This document shows, one piece after another, positions 7,987 through 17,210 of a DNA stretch of 64,000 nt. Where the stretch lies: contig NZ_JAUZEE010000003.1 of assembly GCF_030705305.1 (NCBI RefSeq), forward strand, positions 310,001 to 374,000, given 5' to 3'. The notes under the pieces are model-generated. The model was not told where the DNA came from. It was given only the letters and a program-made list of their open reading frames with translations, and did no database searches. The stretch's first letter is position 1, and each line of letters starts with the position of its first letter. Both the position numbers and the translations under genes were made by a program. The stretch comes from Leptothrix discophora. Its GTDB lineage: Bacteria > Pseudomonadota > Gammaproteobacteria > Burkholderiales > Burkholderiaceae_C.

Positions 7987-9941
7987 ACACCGACGTCGCC
8001 AGGACCTTGCCCGTCGTCGCCCTGCCCGTCTTCGTCCTGCTCGACGACGCCCATGCCACGGCCGACGCGCCGACCAGCCGGCTGTACACCCAGCTGCGCC
8101 GCGAGCTGGCCTGCCACGAGCCGGCCGAGCTGGACGCCGTCTGCGCCGAGCTGGCGCGCGAACTGGCCGCCGGCGCCCATGCGGTCGTGCTGGCCGACTA
8201 CGAATGGGGCGTGCGGCTGCAGTTCGCCGACTCGGCCCATGCGGCGCCGGCCCGTGGCGGCAGCTTCAACGTGCTGCTGTTCGATCGCTGCGAACGGCTC
8301 GATGCCGACGGCGTCGCGCGCTGGCTGGCGACACAGGCGGCCGACCTGCCGGCCGGTTTCAGCCGCTGGCAGGGCGAGAACGGCGAGCACACCTTCGGCG
8401 CGCCGTACAGCGCGGCGATCGGCCACATCCACGACTGGATCCGCGCCGGCGAGACCTACCAGGTCAACCACACCGTGCGCCTGCATGGCCAGGCCTGGGG
8501 CGACCCGCGCGCGCTCTACCGCCGCCTGCGCCAGCGCCAGCCGGTGCCCTATGGCGCGCTGGTCCACCGGCCCGATGGCCGCTGGGTGCTGAGCTGCTCG
8601 CCGGAGCTGTTCGTGCGCCATGACCTGCGCGGGAAGGCCGATGAACACGGGCCTGTCGGCATCCTGACCACCAAGCCGATGAAGGGCACGGCCGCCCGGC
8701 AGGACGACCCGCTGGCCGATGCCTGGAGCCCCGAACGGCTGCAGTCCGACCCGAAGAACCGGGCCGAGAACCTGATGATCGTGGACCTGCTGCGCAACGA
8801 CCTCGGCCGCATCGCACGCACCGGCACGGTCAAGGTGCCGCGGCTGTTCGAGATCGAGCCCTACCGCACCGTCTGGCAGATGACCTCGACCATCGAGGCC
8901 GAGCTGCCGCCCGCCACCGGCCTGGCCGACGTGCTGCGCGCGCTCTTCCCCTGCGGCTCGATCACCGGTGCGCCCAAGCGCCACACGATGGAACTGATCG
9001 CCCGCATCGAGCCGCAGCCGCGCGGCCTCTACTGCGGCGCGATCGGCTGGGTCGATGCGCCGCCGGCTGGCAGCGGCCTGGCGGTCGGTCCCTTCTGCCT
9101 GAACGTCGCCATCCGCACGCTGACGCTGGACACGCCGGTGTCGGCCGACGACGGCGGCCGCCGCCCGGCCACGCTCGGCGTCGGCGCGGGCATCGTGCTG
9201 GACTCCATCGCCACCGCAGAGGCCGAGGAGGTCCAGCTCAAGGCCCGTTTCGTGACCGCCTACGACCCCGGCTTCACGCTGTTCGAGACCCTGCGCGCCG
9301 AGGACGGTCGCCTGCTGCGGCTGGACGCACACCTTGAGCGCCTGGCTCGCAGCGCCGCGCAACTCGGCCACACCTTCGACGACACGGCGGTCCGCGCCCG
9401 GCTTCACGCCACGCTGCAGGCCCTGCCGCGCACGCCGCATCGGGTCCGCATCGACCTGTCGGCCGACGGCAGCCTGAGCGTTCGCCACGGCGCGCTGGCG
9501 CCGTTGAAGCCGAACGCGCGGCGGGTCCTGCTGACCGATCAGCCGGTCCCGCCCGCCGAAGCGCTGCTGTTGGGCCACAAGACCTCACGGCGCAGCGCCT
9601 ACGACGCGGCCATGCACACGGCCGAGCTGGCCGGGGCCTTCGACCTGCTGTTCTTCGACGCCGACGGTCGGTTGAGCGAAGGCTCGCGCAGCAGCGTCTT
9701 CATTCGCCTGAACGGCCAGTGGCTGACCCCGCCGGCACGCGGCCAGCTGCTGCCCGGCGTGATGCGCGCGGCGGTGCTGGCCGGCGAGCCCGGCTGCGTG
9801 CTGTCGCCCACGCCGATCGAGCGCGACATCACGCGCGCCGACCTGCTGCGGGCCGAGTGCGTCGCGGTCTGCAACAGCCTACGCGGGCTGATGATGGTGC
9901 GGGTCGAGGTGCAAGCGGGCGATCAGGGGCTCAACGCATGA
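7983..9941 (+). CDS. pabBC: Bifunctional aminodeoxychorismate synthase I / aminodeoxychorismate lyase (PabB-PabC fusion)
   Basis: The protein has 652 residues and two enzymes in line. Residues ~1-420 are PabB: an N-terminal anthranilate-synthase-I-like part, then the chorismate-binding core with IRAGETYQVNHT, KPMKGTA, RAENLMIVDLLRNDLGR, CGSITGAPK (about residue 325) and GAGIVLDS. PabB makes 4-amino-4-deoxychorismate from chorismate with ammonia from PabA. Residues ~430-652 are a class IV aminotransferase fold (GFTLFETLRAEDGR, then LSEGSRSSVFIR), the PabC lyase that releases p-aminobenzoate for folate. The start ATG at 7983 overlaps the recJ stop, and its own stop overlaps the next start. No pabA is present in the window. 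Confidence 0.92.
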   Translation: MNTDVARTLPVVALPVFVLLDDAHATADAPTSRLYTQLRRELACHEPAELDAVCAELARELAAGAHAVVLADYEWGVRLQFADSAHAAPARGGSFNVLLFDRCERLDADGVARWLATQAADLPAGFSRWQGENGEHTFGAPYSAAIGHIHDWIRAGETYQVNHTVRLHGQAWGDPRALYRRLRQRQPVPYGALVHRPDGRWVLSCSPELFVRHDLRGKADEHGPVGILTTKPMKGTAARQDDPLADAWSPERLQSDPKNRAENLMIVDLLRNDLGRIARTGTVKVPRLFEIEPYRTVWQMTSTIEAELPPATGLADVLRALFPCGSITGAPKRHTMELIARIEPQPRGLYCGAIGWVDAPPAGSGLAVGPFCLNVAIRTLTLDTPVSADDGGRRPATLGVGAGIVLDSIATAEAEEVQLKARFVTAYDPGFTLFETLRAEDGRLLRLDAHLERLARSAAQLGHTFDDTAVRARLHATLQALPRTPHRVRIDLSADGSLSVRHGALAPLKPNARRVLLTDQPVPPAEALLLGHKTSRRSAYDAAMHTAELAGAFDLLFFDADGRLSEGSRSSVFIRLNGQWLTPPARGQLLPGVMRAAVLAGEPGCVLSPTPIERDITRADLLRAECVAVCNSLRGLMMVRVEVQAGDQGLNA

Positions 9942-10564
9942 GCCACCCCTCCGCACTGGCCGACGAGGACCAGCGCCACGGCCCGCTGGAAGACGGCATG
10001 GCCCTGCTGTCGGCCACGTTGTTCATGTCGCTGGGCCTGGTCCTGTTCCAGAAGGTCGGCCTCTACACCGGCGGCACGGCCGGCCTGGCCTTTCTGGTGC
10101 ACTACCGGACCGGCTGGCCGCTCGGCGCGGTGTTCTTCATCATCAACCTGCCCTTCGGCTGGCTGGCTTGGCGCCACCTGGGCCGCGCCTTCGCGCTGCG
10201 CACGCTGGCAGCGGTCGCGCTGATCTCAGCGCTCAGCGAGGCCACGCCGCAGTGGATCGCACTGGACCGCGTCGCACCCGGCTACGCGGCGCTCGCTGGC
10301 GGCGTGCTGATGGGCACCGCCCTGCTGGTGCTGTTCCGACACCGCGCCAGCCTCGGCGGCATCGGCGTGCTGGCACTCTGGCTGCAGGAGCGCCATGGTG
10401 TCCGCGCCGGCAAGTTCCAGATGGGCGTGGACGTCTGCATCGTGCTAGGCGCGCTGGCCGCGACCGATGTCGCCCGGGTCGCCTGGTCGGTGCTGGGCGC
10501 CGTGGCGGTCAACCTGGTGCTGGCGATGAACCACAAGCCGGGGCGCTACCGCGGCCTGTCCTGA
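9938..10564 (+). CDS. YitT/DUF161-family integral membrane protein
   Basis: The 208-residue protein has about five to six hydrophobic segments: MALLSATLFMSLGLVLFQ, LGAVFFIINLPFGWLAW, LRTLAAVALISALSEA, ALAGGVLMGTALLVLF, VCIVLGALAATDV and AWSVLGAVAVNLVLAM. The GLYTGGTAGLAFLVHY and ASLGGIGVLALWL segments resemble the glycine-rich repeats of YitT-type proteins, whose role is unknown. It is the last gene of a chain of overlapping genes beginning with the RpfE-type gene at 5228. There is no reason to tie it to folate or recombination beyond shared transcription. Confidence 0.7.
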   Translation: MSHPSALADEDQRHGPLEDGMALLSATLFMSLGLVLFQKVGLYTGGTAGLAFLVHYRTGWPLGAVFFIINLPFGWLAWRHLGRAFALRTLAAVALISALSEATPQWIALDRVAPGYAALAGGVLMGTALLVLFRHRASLGGIGVLALWLQERHGVRAGKFQMGVDVCIVLGALAATDVARVAWSVLGAVAVNLVLAMNHKPGRYRGLS

Positions 10565-10603
10565 ACCCCGCGCCGGCGGATCGAATGCCGAGCGGTTCGC
10601 CGC

Positions 10604-10876
10604 TCAGGCCGAGGTGTCCACCTCGATCGTGCGCACCACCCAGCCGAGGTAGTCCGGCATCGTCTGCAACGCCTCGATCGACGAGGGCGACGGCACCGTC
10701 AGGCCATCGGCGCGCGCCGTCTCGATCCAGTGCCGCGCCGCCTTGCGCGCCGCAGCCAGGGCCTCGGCGAGCGAGTCCCCCCCCGCAAAACAGCCCGGTA
10801 GATCGGGCACGACCACGCCCCATCCATGTTGGTCGGTGGGCAGGTCGATGACGACGGGGTAGGTGATGAATGACAT
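10604..10876 (-). CDS. HicB-like antitoxin-type protein, short, without HicA
   Basis: The product has 90 residues. It begins with the HicB RNase-H-like fold (FITYPVVI...GWGVVVPDLPGCFAGGDSLAEALAAARKA), very typical of HicB antitoxins. In full-length HicB proteins the PDY-x-GWV...VD segment is followed by a ribbon-helix-helix or HTH DNA-binding part. Here the stop comes immediately after it (IEVDTSA), so the DNA-binding tail is missing. No HicA-like frame (~60 residues, with a conserved His) is present on either side: the flanks are a membrane-protein gene and a tRNA terminator. It is therefore an orphan, possibly a remnant. Confidence 0.7.
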   Translation of the reverse strand: MSFITYPVVIDLPTDQHGWGVVVPDLPGCFAGGDSLAEALAAARKAARHWIETARADGLTVPSPSSIEALQTMPDYLGWVVRTIEVDTSA

Positions 10877-10980
10877 TTGTCAATTTTGACATCCATCAAG
10901 TTAATGAAACATGACTCGGGGCGGGTACCGACCACACATGCCCGGCGCACACGGCTCGGACAACAGGGCGACCGACCATG

Positions 10981-11016
10981 AAAAATGCCCAAGTGATCAA
11001 TCACTTGGGCTTTTCG
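10981..11016 (-). terminator. Intrinsic terminator downstream of tRNA-Ser
   Basis: A perfect 10-bp inverted repeat (GCCCAAGTGA / TCACTTGGGC, loop TCAA) occupies 10987-11010. Read on the minus strand it is followed by ATTTTT, so it fits termination of the tRNA transcript. The plus side also ends in TTTT, so it may act both ways, although no plus-strand gene runs into it closely. Confidence 0.8.
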
Positions 11017-11025
11017 TGTCATCGC

Positions 11026-11115
<90 letters not shown>

Positions 11116-11127
11116 GCGAAGCCCGCA

Positions 11128-11133
11128 AGTATA
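11128..11133 (-). promoter_or_regulatory. -10 element of the tRNA-Ser promoter
   Basis: TATACT on the minus strand lies 12 nt before the mature tRNA 5' end, a normal place for a stable-RNA -10 box. GC-rich bases between it and the tRNA resemble a discriminator. No good -35 is visible; the upstream sequence runs into the terminator of the preceding gene. Confidence 0.5.
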
Positions 11134-11148
11134 GCGGAAGAGAACATG

Positions 11149-11174
11149 AAAACGCCCGCGCGAGGCGGGCGTCT
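11149..11174 (-). terminator. Intrinsic terminator of the LivK-type gene
   Basis: On the minus strand an 8-bp stem ACGCCCGC/GCGGGCGT with a 5-nt loop is followed by TTTC. It lies about 55 nt beyond the stop of the substrate-binding-protein gene, and fits as its terminator. Confidence 0.65.
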
Positions 11175-11226
11175 GGTCGGGTGAGCCGGCGGCTTGCGGC
11201 GCCGGCGTCACACCGGGTGGGCTGGA

Positions 11227-12420
11227 TCAGCGCACGACGGCGATCTGTTCGCGGGCGCCGCCCTTGTAGGTGTACAGGGTCAGCGCGCCGTTCTTGATGT
11301 CGCCCTTCTCGTCGAAGGAGATGACGCCGGTCACGCCCTTGTAGTCGGCCGTCTGGGCCAGCACCGGCAGGTACTTGGCCGGATCGGACGAGTCGGCCTT
11401 GACCATCGCGGCCACGAGCACGTTGGTCGCGTCGTAGACGTAAGGGGCGTAGATCTGCACGTCGGCGTTGAACTTGGCCTTGAAGCGGGTCTTGAAGTCG
11501 TCCATAGCGACCTTCTGCTCGCCTTCGACGCCACCGGCTTCCGCGCACACGACCTGGCCGTCGGCCATCGCGCCACCGGACAGCTTGGGCAGCTCGCCGG
11601 TGCAGATGCCGTCACCGCCCATGAACTTGGCCTTGATGCCCAGCTGCTTCATCTGGCGAATCATCGGACCGGCCACCGCGTCCATGCCACCGAAGAAGAC
11701 GACGTCCGGCTTGGACGCCTTGATCTTGGTCAGGATGGAGGTGAAGTCCGTGGCCTTGTCGTTGGTGAACTCGCGGGCAACGGTCTTGCCGCCAGCGCCT
11801 GCAACGCCCTTCTCGAACCCGTCGGCCACGCCCTGCCCGTAGGCCGTGCGGTCGTCGATGACGGCGATCGACTTGCCCTTCAGTTCGGCGATGGCGTACT
11901 TGCCGAGCGTGCCACCCAGGTGCACGTCGTCAGCGACCACGCGGAAGGTGGTCTTGAAGCCTTGACGGGTGTAGTTGGGGTTGGTGGCCGAGGGCGAGAC
12001 CTGCGGGATGCCGGCGTCGCTGTAGATCTTCGAGGCCGGGATCGAGGTGCCCGAGTTCAGGTGGCCGACCACGCCGACGACCTTGGAGTCGACCAGCTTC
12101 TGGGCCGCTGCCGTGCCTTGCTTCGGGTCAGCGCCGTCGTCTTCGGCCAGCAGCTCGAAGGTGACCTTGGCGCCGCCAATCGTCACGCCCTTGGCATTGA
12201 GTTCGTCGATCGCCATGCGCGCGCCGTTCTCGTTGTCCTTGCCGAGGTGAGCGATCGCGCCACTGGTCGGGCCGACGTGGCCGATCTTGACGACGGCAGC
12301 GGCCGGGGCGGCCGGGGCTGCTGAAGCGGCGGCGGCTGCCGGAGCGGCTTCTTCCTTCTTGCCGCAGGCGGCGAGCATGGCAACGCTGACCAGGGAGAGA
12401 GCAAAAATGGAACGATTCAT
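11227..12420 (-). CDS. Branched-chain amino acid ABC transporter substrate-binding lipoprotein (LivK-like)
   Basis: This 397-residue protein is a periplasmic binding protein of the Leu/Ile/Val family (Peripla_BP_6). The N-terminus is a lipoprotein signal with lipobox MLAAC (Cys19), so it is probably membrane-anchored. An Ala/Pro-rich linker follows, then KIGHVGPTSGAIAHLGKDNENGARMA, GVVGHLNSGTSIPAS and SATNPNYT, the classic ligand-binding motifs. The permease and ATPase genes are absent here, so the substrate cannot be fixed. GAGG sits 7 nt before the ATG. The next gene downstream is a tRNA with its own promoter, so this is a single-gene unit. Confidence 0.88.
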   Translation of the reverse strand: MNRSIFALSLVSVAMLAACGKKEEAAPAAAAASAAPAAPAAAVVKIGHVGPTSGAIAHLGKDNENGARMAIDELNAKGVTIGGAKVTFELLAEDDGADPKQGTAAAQKLVDSKVVGVVGHLNSGTSIPASKIYSDAGIPQVSPSATNPNYTRQGFKTTFRVVADDVHLGGTLGKYAIAELKGKSIAVIDDRTAYGQGVADGFEKGVAGAGGKTVAREFTNDKATDFTSILTKIKASKPDVVFFGGMDAVAGPMIRQMKQLGIKAKFMGGDGICTGELPKLSGGAMADGQVVCAEAGGVEGEQKVAMDDFKTRFKAKFNADVQIYAPYVYDATNVLVAAMVKADSSDPAKYLPVLAQTADYKGVTGVISFDEKGDIKNGALTLYTYKGGAREQIAVVR

Positions 12421-12539
12421 GTGAACCCTCGTTGATAGAAGCGGTAAGGATAATGGACCAGTTGCGCCCGGGAAATACGCGCAGACACTGAGATGACAAG
12501 GCCATCGAGGTGCTGCGGCCGCGCCGCCGGGATGGCGTG

Positions 12540-12950
12540 TCAGCGCGGTCGGTGACGGGCCAGTTCCTGTGCGACGGCGCGACGCACGACGTCGTGCAAG
12601 GTCTTGTTGAGTTCCTCGCGCGTCTCGATCAGGAAGGCATCGAGCAACCTCGCAAAGACCGGGCCAACGCTTTCGCGCATGCGGTACTCGAACATGCGGT
12701 CGATCTGGCGCTGGACGTCGGCGAGCACGCGCTGCGCAAGCTCGTTTTCATCGATGCCATCGGGCATCGCGGCATTCTGGAGCGGCCTCAGCTGCATCAC
12801 GTCGGCGCTGCGCGGTGGCGCCTGGGGCGACGACTCCGGCGCGTCGACGGCGACCGCCTGGCCCGACGCGGTCTCGGCGTCGAGCGAGAAGCCCACCACA
12901 TCGGTGAGCGTGGGCACCAGTTTGGGCGGCGGCGGCAGGGCTGCGGTCAT
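12540..12950 (-). CDS. Conserved hypothetical protein downstream of holC
   Basis: The 136-residue protein opens with a Pro-rich segment followed by VPTLTDVVG, then an Ala/Ser/Pro-rich linker. It ends in a probably helical domain (residues ~65-136) with IDENELAQRVLADVQRQIDRM and LDAFLIETREELNKTL. Burkholderiales genomes commonly carry a small gene of this type after holC, sometimes listed as DUF2486; I am not certain of that family name. It starts 1 nt after the holC stop, so they are cotranscribed. No signal peptide or membrane segment; the function is unknown. Confidence 0.6.
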   Translation of the reverse strand: MTAALPPPPKLVPTLTDVVGFSLDAETASGQAVAVDAPESSPQAPPRSADVMQLRPLQNAAMPDGIDENELAQRVLADVQRQIDRMFEYRMRESVGPVFARLLDAFLIETREELNKTLHDVVRRAVAQELARHRPR

Positions 12951-12951
12951 G

Positions 12952-13395
12952 TCAGGACGACTTCACGTCGTGGCGCTCGATGGTCACGCCCAGCTGCGCG
13001 TAGTGGCGCCAGCGCAGACGCGCCTGGGCACGGTCCTCGTCGCCCAGGCCGACGATCTCGATGACACGGTCAAAGCGCGGTGCCGGCTCGGGCACCTCAT
13101 GACCCAGGTTGACCAGCACGCCGTGGCCGGCTTCCGGGCCGGGCTGATCCAGCAGCACGATGGGCGTGCGCTCGCGCAGGCGCGCGGGCAGACGGTCCGG
13201 GCTGGCAGCGCGCCAGTGCGGCACGAACTCGAGCGCATCGAAGATCCACAGCGAGCGGTCGAGGTCATCGAGCGTGTGGGACGAACCGGTGACCGCGACC
13301 CGCGCGCCCTGTCGCCAGGCCTTGCGCAGCAGACGGCAGGTGTACTCGCGCCGATCGGGCACGTTGAAGTGGAAGGCAACCGCTGCGAGGGCCAT
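12952..13395 (-). CDS. holC: DNA polymerase III chi subunit HolC
   Basis: The 147-residue product matches chi: N-terminal FHFNVPDRREYTCRLLRKAW, then GARVAVTGSS, LDDLDRSLWIFDALEFVPHW, PIVLLDQ and VLVNLGHEVP, ending with RFDRVIEIVGLGDEDRAQARLRWRHYAQLGV. Chi binds psi and the SSB tail in the clamp-loader complex. It lies between pepA upstream and the conserved small gene downstream. The start ATG at 13395 sits about 40 nt after the pepA stop, so an operon is likely. Confidence 0.88.
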   Translation of the reverse strand: MALAAVAFHFNVPDRREYTCRLLRKAWRQGARVAVTGSSHTLDDLDRSLWIFDALEFVPHWRAASPDRLPARLRERTPIVLLDQPGPEAGHGVLVNLGHEVPEPAPRFDRVIEIVGLGDEDRAQARLRWRHYAQLGVTIERHDVKSS

Positions 13396-13436
13396 GAGGT
13401 CAAGGTGCGGTGCGAGGTGAAAGTGCAGGCCGGCGC

Positions 13437-14927
13437 TCAGGTGGCCGAGGTCGGCGACGAACCCGCCGCCTGGTCCAGCACGAAGTGGGTCAGCAGCGGC
13501 ACCGGACGACCGGTCGATCCCTTGGCCGCGCCGCTCTTCCAGGCCGTGCCGGCGATGTCCAGGTGGGCCCAGCGGTAGGCTGCGGTGAAGCGCTTGAGGA
13601 ACAGCGCCGCCGTGATCGCGCCGCCGGCCCGGCCGCCGACGTTGCCGACGTCGGCGAAGTGGCTCTTGAGGCCTTCGGCGTACTCGTCGTCCAGCGGCAT
13701 GCGCCAGGCGCTGTCGAGGCTGCGACGACCCGCGCCGAGCAGGCTCTCGGCCAGCGCGTCGTCCGCACTGAACAGGCCGCTGTGCTGATGGCCCAGCGCG
13801 ATCACGCAGGCGCCGGTCAGCGTCGCGATGTCGACCACGGCGGCCGGCTTGAAGCGCTCGACGTAGGTCAGCGCGTCACACAGGATCAGGCGGCCTTCGG
13901 CGTCGGTGTTGAGGATCTCGATGGTCTGGCCCGACAGGCTGGTGACCACGTCGCCCGGCTTGACGGCGCGGCCGTCGGGCATGTTCTCGCAGGTCGGGAT
14001 GACGCCGATCAGGTTGACCTTGGGCTTGAGCTCGGCCACCGCACGCATCGTGCCGAGCACGCTGGCGGCGCCGCCCATGTCGAACTTCATCTCGTCCATC
14101 TCGGCCGCCGGCTTGATGGAGATGCCGCCGGTGTCGAAGGTGATGCCCTTGCCGACCAGCACGATCGGCGCGGCCTTGCGGGCGGCACCGTCGTAGCGCA
14201 GCACGATGAACTGTGGCGGCTCGTCGGAGCCCTGCGCCACCGCCAGCAGCGCGCCCATGCCGAGCCGTGCCATGGCCTTGCGGTCGAGCACCTCGATGCC
14301 CAGGCCGTGTTCCTCGGCCAGCGCGCGGGCCTGCGCGGCCAGCTGCGTCGGCGTGCAGTGGTTGCCAGGGCGGTTGGCGACCTCGCGCGCCAGCGTCACG
14401 CCCGCGGCGATGGCCTTGCCACGGGCCAGTCCCGCGCGGACCTCGGCCAGCTGGGCCTTGTCGGTCTTGTCCAGCGCGAGGGCGAGCTTACCGAGCGCGG
14501 CCGCCGCCGGTGCGCTGGGCTTGGTGTGGCGATAGGTGTAGAGCGCATCGGCGAAGGCCGTCGTCGCAAGTTCGGCATGCTGGGCGTCGAGTGCTTCCGG
14601 CCCGGCCCAGCCGATCACGACGGCCGACGCGCCGCTGGACTTCAGCGCCGCGAGGCCCGCAGCCACCGCGCCGCGCCAGGCCTTGGCGCCGAGATCGGCC
14701 ACCACGAGCACCAGCCGCTGCGCCTTGAGGCCGGCGGGCCGGTGGACGTAGAGCAGCTTGGCGTTCTTGAGTTCGAGGTCACCGTGGCGCACGGCGTCGT
14801 GCGCGAGGTCGGCGATGGCACCGGTCACGCGCCAGGTCTTGGGGTCCGCAGGCAGGACGACCAGCCACGCCGGGGTGGCATGTCCGGCCCAGTCTTCGGG
14901 CGAGAGGGGCAGGGCTCGAACGTCCAT
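13437..14927 (-). CDS. pepA: Leucyl aminopeptidase PepA
   Basis: This 496-residue M17 peptidase has the signature NTDAEGRL. Metal and active-site regions are [11 protein letters not shown] (Lys and Asp ligands), [10 protein letters not shown], and RLILCDAL. The N-terminal ~170 residues are the smaller macro-domain-like part. PepA is a cytoplasmic hexameric dizinc/manganese aminopeptidase that removes N-terminal Leu and others. In some bacteria it also binds DNA at carAB and in Xer recombination. It is divergent from lptF, and only ~27 nt separate the two starts. Confidence 0.95.
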   Translation of the reverse strand: MDVRALPLSPEDWAGHATPAWLVVLPADPKTWRVTGAIADLAHDAVRHGDLELKNAKLLYVHRPAGLKAQRLVLVVADLGAKAWRGAVAAGLAALKSSGASAVVIGWAGPEALDAQHAELATTAFADALYTYRHTKPSAPAAAALGKLALALDKTDKAQLAEVRAGLARGKAIAAGVTLAREVANRPGNHCTPTQLAAQARALAEEHGLGIEVLDRKAMARLGMGALLAVAQGSDEPPQFIVLRYDGAARKAAPIVLVGKGITFDTGGISIKPAAEMDEMKFDMGGAASVLGTMRAVAELKPKVNLIGVIPTCENMPDGRAVKPGDVVTSLSGQTIEILNTDAEGRLILCDALTYVERFKPAAVVDIATLTGACVIALGHQHSGLFSADDALAESLLGAGRRSLDSAWRMPLDDEYAEGLKSHFADVGNVGGRAGGAITAALFLKRFTAAYRWAHLDIAGTAWKSGAAKGSTGRPVPLLTHFVLDQAAGSSPTSAT

Positions 14928-14954
14928 AATTCCATGCAGTCACAAGACGCAATG

Positions 14955-16031
14955 ATGTTATTCGATTCCACCCTACGCAAGGAGCTGTCGCGCAGCTTCG
15001 GCGGCACCCTCGCGGTCATCCTGACCATCGTGCTGACGATGATGCTGATCCGCACGCTCGGCCAGGCCGCACTCGGCCGGGTCTCGCCGCAGGACGTCGT
15101 GCTGCTGCTCGGCTACACCGGGCTGGGCCACGTGCCCACCATCCTCTGCCTGTCGCTGTTCGTGGCCATCGTCTCGACGCTGACGCGGCTCTACCGCGAC
15201 AGCGAGATGGCGGTCTGGTTCTCCAGCGGCGTGTCGCTGTTGCGCTTCCTTCGACCGGTGCTGCGCTTCGCGCTGCCGGTGCTGGCGATGGTGGCGGTGA
15301 TGCTGCTGGTGACCTGGCCGTGGGCGAACCGCCAGGCCCTCGAACTGCGCGCCCGCTACGAGCAGCGCTCGGACCTGTCGCGCGTGGCGCCGGGCCAGTT
15401 CCAGATCTCCGGCAACGGCCAGCGCGTCTTCTTCATCGACAAGCAGTCGCCCGATGCCTCGACCGGCCGCAACATCTTCATCGTCGACCAGCGCAAGGAC
15501 CACGAGTCCGTCACCAGCGCACTGGCCGGTCGCATCGAGCTGACCGGCGACGGCGCGCGCGAGCTGGTGCTGCGCGACGGTGCCCGCACCGACCTGGACC
15601 TGCAGGGCAGCACGCGCACCATTTCCCGCTTCGACAGCTACAGCATCCGCATCGAGGAACGCGTGATCCAGCAGGACGCCAGCCTGCGCCCGCCCGCCCG
15701 CAGCACGCTCGACCTGATCGGCGATGCCGAGCCGCGTGCGTTCGGCGAGCTGGCCTGGCGCTTCGGCATGGCGCTGGCCGGGGTCAACCTGGTCTTCCTC
15801 GGGGTCGCGCTGGCCAATGGCAGCGCGCGCACCGGCAGCGCCTGGACGCTGATGTCGGCGCTGCTCGGCTTCATCGTGTACTTCAACGTCGTCAACCTGA
15901 GCCAGTCCTGGGTCGGCAGCGGGAAGCTGTCGCTGGCCGGCGCGCTGCTGCTGGTGCATGGCGGCATGGCCACGATCACCGCGACGCTGTTCTGGTGGCG
16001 CGTGCGCGGTCGCGCCACGCGTGGCCGCTGA
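14955..16031 (+). CDS. lptF: LPS export ABC transporter permease LptF
   Basis: The product has 358 residues from the ATG at 14955 (MLFDSTLRKELSRSFG), the N-terminus usual for this family. In-frame ATGs at 14952 and 14934 are alternatives, and none has a strong Shine-Dalgarno. Membrane helices appear at TLAVILTIVLTMMLIRTL, ILCLSLFVAIVSTLTRL and PVLRFALPVLAMVAVMLLVTW. A periplasmic jellyroll of ~170 residues follows (FQISGNGQRVFFIDKQ, NIFIVDQRKD), then three C-terminal helices. LptF pairs with LptG and LptB to pull LPS out of the inner membrane. The gene is followed 16 nt later by lptG. Confidence 0.92.
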   Translation: MLFDSTLRKELSRSFGGTLAVILTIVLTMMLIRTLGQAALGRVSPQDVVLLLGYTGLGHVPTILCLSLFVAIVSTLTRLYRDSEMAVWFSSGVSLLRFLRPVLRFALPVLAMVAVMLLVTWPWANRQALELRARYEQRSDLSRVAPGQFQISGNGQRVFFIDKQSPDASTGRNIFIVDQRKDHESVTSALAGRIELTGDGARELVLRDGARTDLDLQGSTRTISRFDSYSIRIEERVIQQDASLRPPARSTLDLIGDAEPRAFGELAWRFGMALAGVNLVFLGVALANGSARTGSAWTLMSALLGFIVYFNVVNLSQSWVGSGKLSLAGALLLVHGGMATITATLFWWRVRGRATRGR

Positions 16032-16047
16032 AGACGGAGGTCCCGAC

Positions 16048-17154
16048 ATGCGCACCGTCCGCCGCCTGCTCTACCGCGAGATCCTCGGCGCCACGCTCTT
16101 CGTGATGGCGGCCTTCCTCGGCCTGTTCTTCTTCATCGACCTGATGGGCGAGCTCGAACAGGTCGGCCGCAATGGCTACACGCTGTGGCACGCGGGCCTG
16201 AGCTGCCTGCTGCAGGTGCCGGGACATGTCTACGAGCTGGCGCCGATCGCCGTGCTGATCGGCGCGATCTACGCGCTGTCGCGACTGGCGCACTCGTCGG
16301 AGTTCACCATCCTGCGCACCGGCGGCCTCGGCCCCGGGCTGGCGCTCAAGCTCCTGGCCGGACTGGGCCTGTGCTTCGCGGCGCTGACCTTCGTGGTCGG
16401 CGACTTCGTCGCGCCCTGGTGCGACACACGCGCGACGCTGCTGCAGGCCAGCGTGTCGGGGCGGCTGTCGGTCGGCCAGGGCGGTGCCTGGCTGAAGGAC
16501 AGCGCGATGACCGCCGACGGCGAGCACCGCTACACCGTCAACTTCCTGTCCGCCCGCGACGACGGCACGCTCGAGCAGGTCCGCATCTTCGAGTTCGGAC
16601 CGCGTGGCGAACTGCGCCAGCGCACCCAGGCCGAAGAGGCCCGCATCGACGAGGACGGCAACTGGACCTTGTCCGAGGTGCGGGTCTCGCACTGGTCCGC
16701 CGACCGCATGCCGAAGCTGGCCGACGACGAGGTGCGCGACGAGCTCATCTGGCACTCCGGCCTGACCCGCGCGGTCGTGGCCGCCGCCGTGCTGCCGCTG
16801 CGCACGATGACGACGATGGCGCTGTACACCTACATGAGCCACCTGGAAGACCATGACCAGGCGGCGCAGCGCTACGAGATCCAGTTCTGGAAGAAGGCGC
16901 TCTACCCCTTCGCCTGCCTGGTGATGATGGGCCTGGCGCTGCCGTTCGCCTACCTGCATGGCCGCAGCGGCGGCATCGGCCTGATGGTCTTCGGCGGCAT
17001 CATGCTGGGCATCAGCTTCGTGCTGCTCAACAACGTCAGCGGCCACCTGGGCCTGCTCAACAACTGGACCCCGTGGATCGCGGCCAGCGCACCCAGCGCG
17101 ATCTACCTGCTGCTGTCCATGGCCGCCTTCAGCTGGCTGGTCCGCTACCGATGA
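16048..17154 (+). CDS. lptG: LPS export ABC transporter permease LptG
   Basis: The 368-residue protein starts at MRTVRRLLYREILGATLF, with GGAGG about 10 nt before the ATG. It has the same six-helix plan as LptF. Features typical of LptG are the early helix FLGLFFFIDLMGELEQV, the segment ALSRLAHSSEFTILRTGG near the coupling region, and C-terminal LPFAYLHGRSGGIGLMVFGGI. The periplasmic part spans about residues 125-240. The ATPase LptB is not in the window. Confidence 0.93.
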   Translation: MRTVRRLLYREILGATLFVMAAFLGLFFFIDLMGELEQVGRNGYTLWHAGLSCLLQVPGHVYELAPIAVLIGAIYALSRLAHSSEFTILRTGGLGPGLALKLLAGLGLCFAALTFVVGDFVAPWCDTRATLLQASVSGRLSVGQGGAWLKDSAMTADGEHRYTVNFLSARDDGTLEQVRIFEFGPRGELRQRTQAEEARIDEDGNWTLSEVRVSHWSADRMPKLADDEVRDELIWHSGLTRAVVAAAVLPLRTMTTMALYTYMSHLEDHDQAAQRYEIQFWKKALYPFACLVMMGLALPFAYLHGRSGGIGLMVFGGIMLGISFVLLNNVSGHLGLLNNWTPWIAASAPSAIYLLLSMAAFSWLVRYR

Positions 17155-17210
17155 ACCCCGGTCGTCGGCCTTCCGGGCCGCCGGCCCCACCGCTCCTTCG
17201 AGACCCGACG

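Noticed and set aside
10564-11025. hicA toxin gene beside the HicB-like gene
   Set aside because: No frame of ~60 codons with the HicA dsRBD-like pattern in either flank; the left flank is 39 nt and the right flank holds a terminator and a tRNA.
13410-14954. Upstream extension of lptF by about 500 codons
   Set aside because: It lies antisense to pepA and reads as biased sequence. The LptF-type N-terminus starts at 14955.
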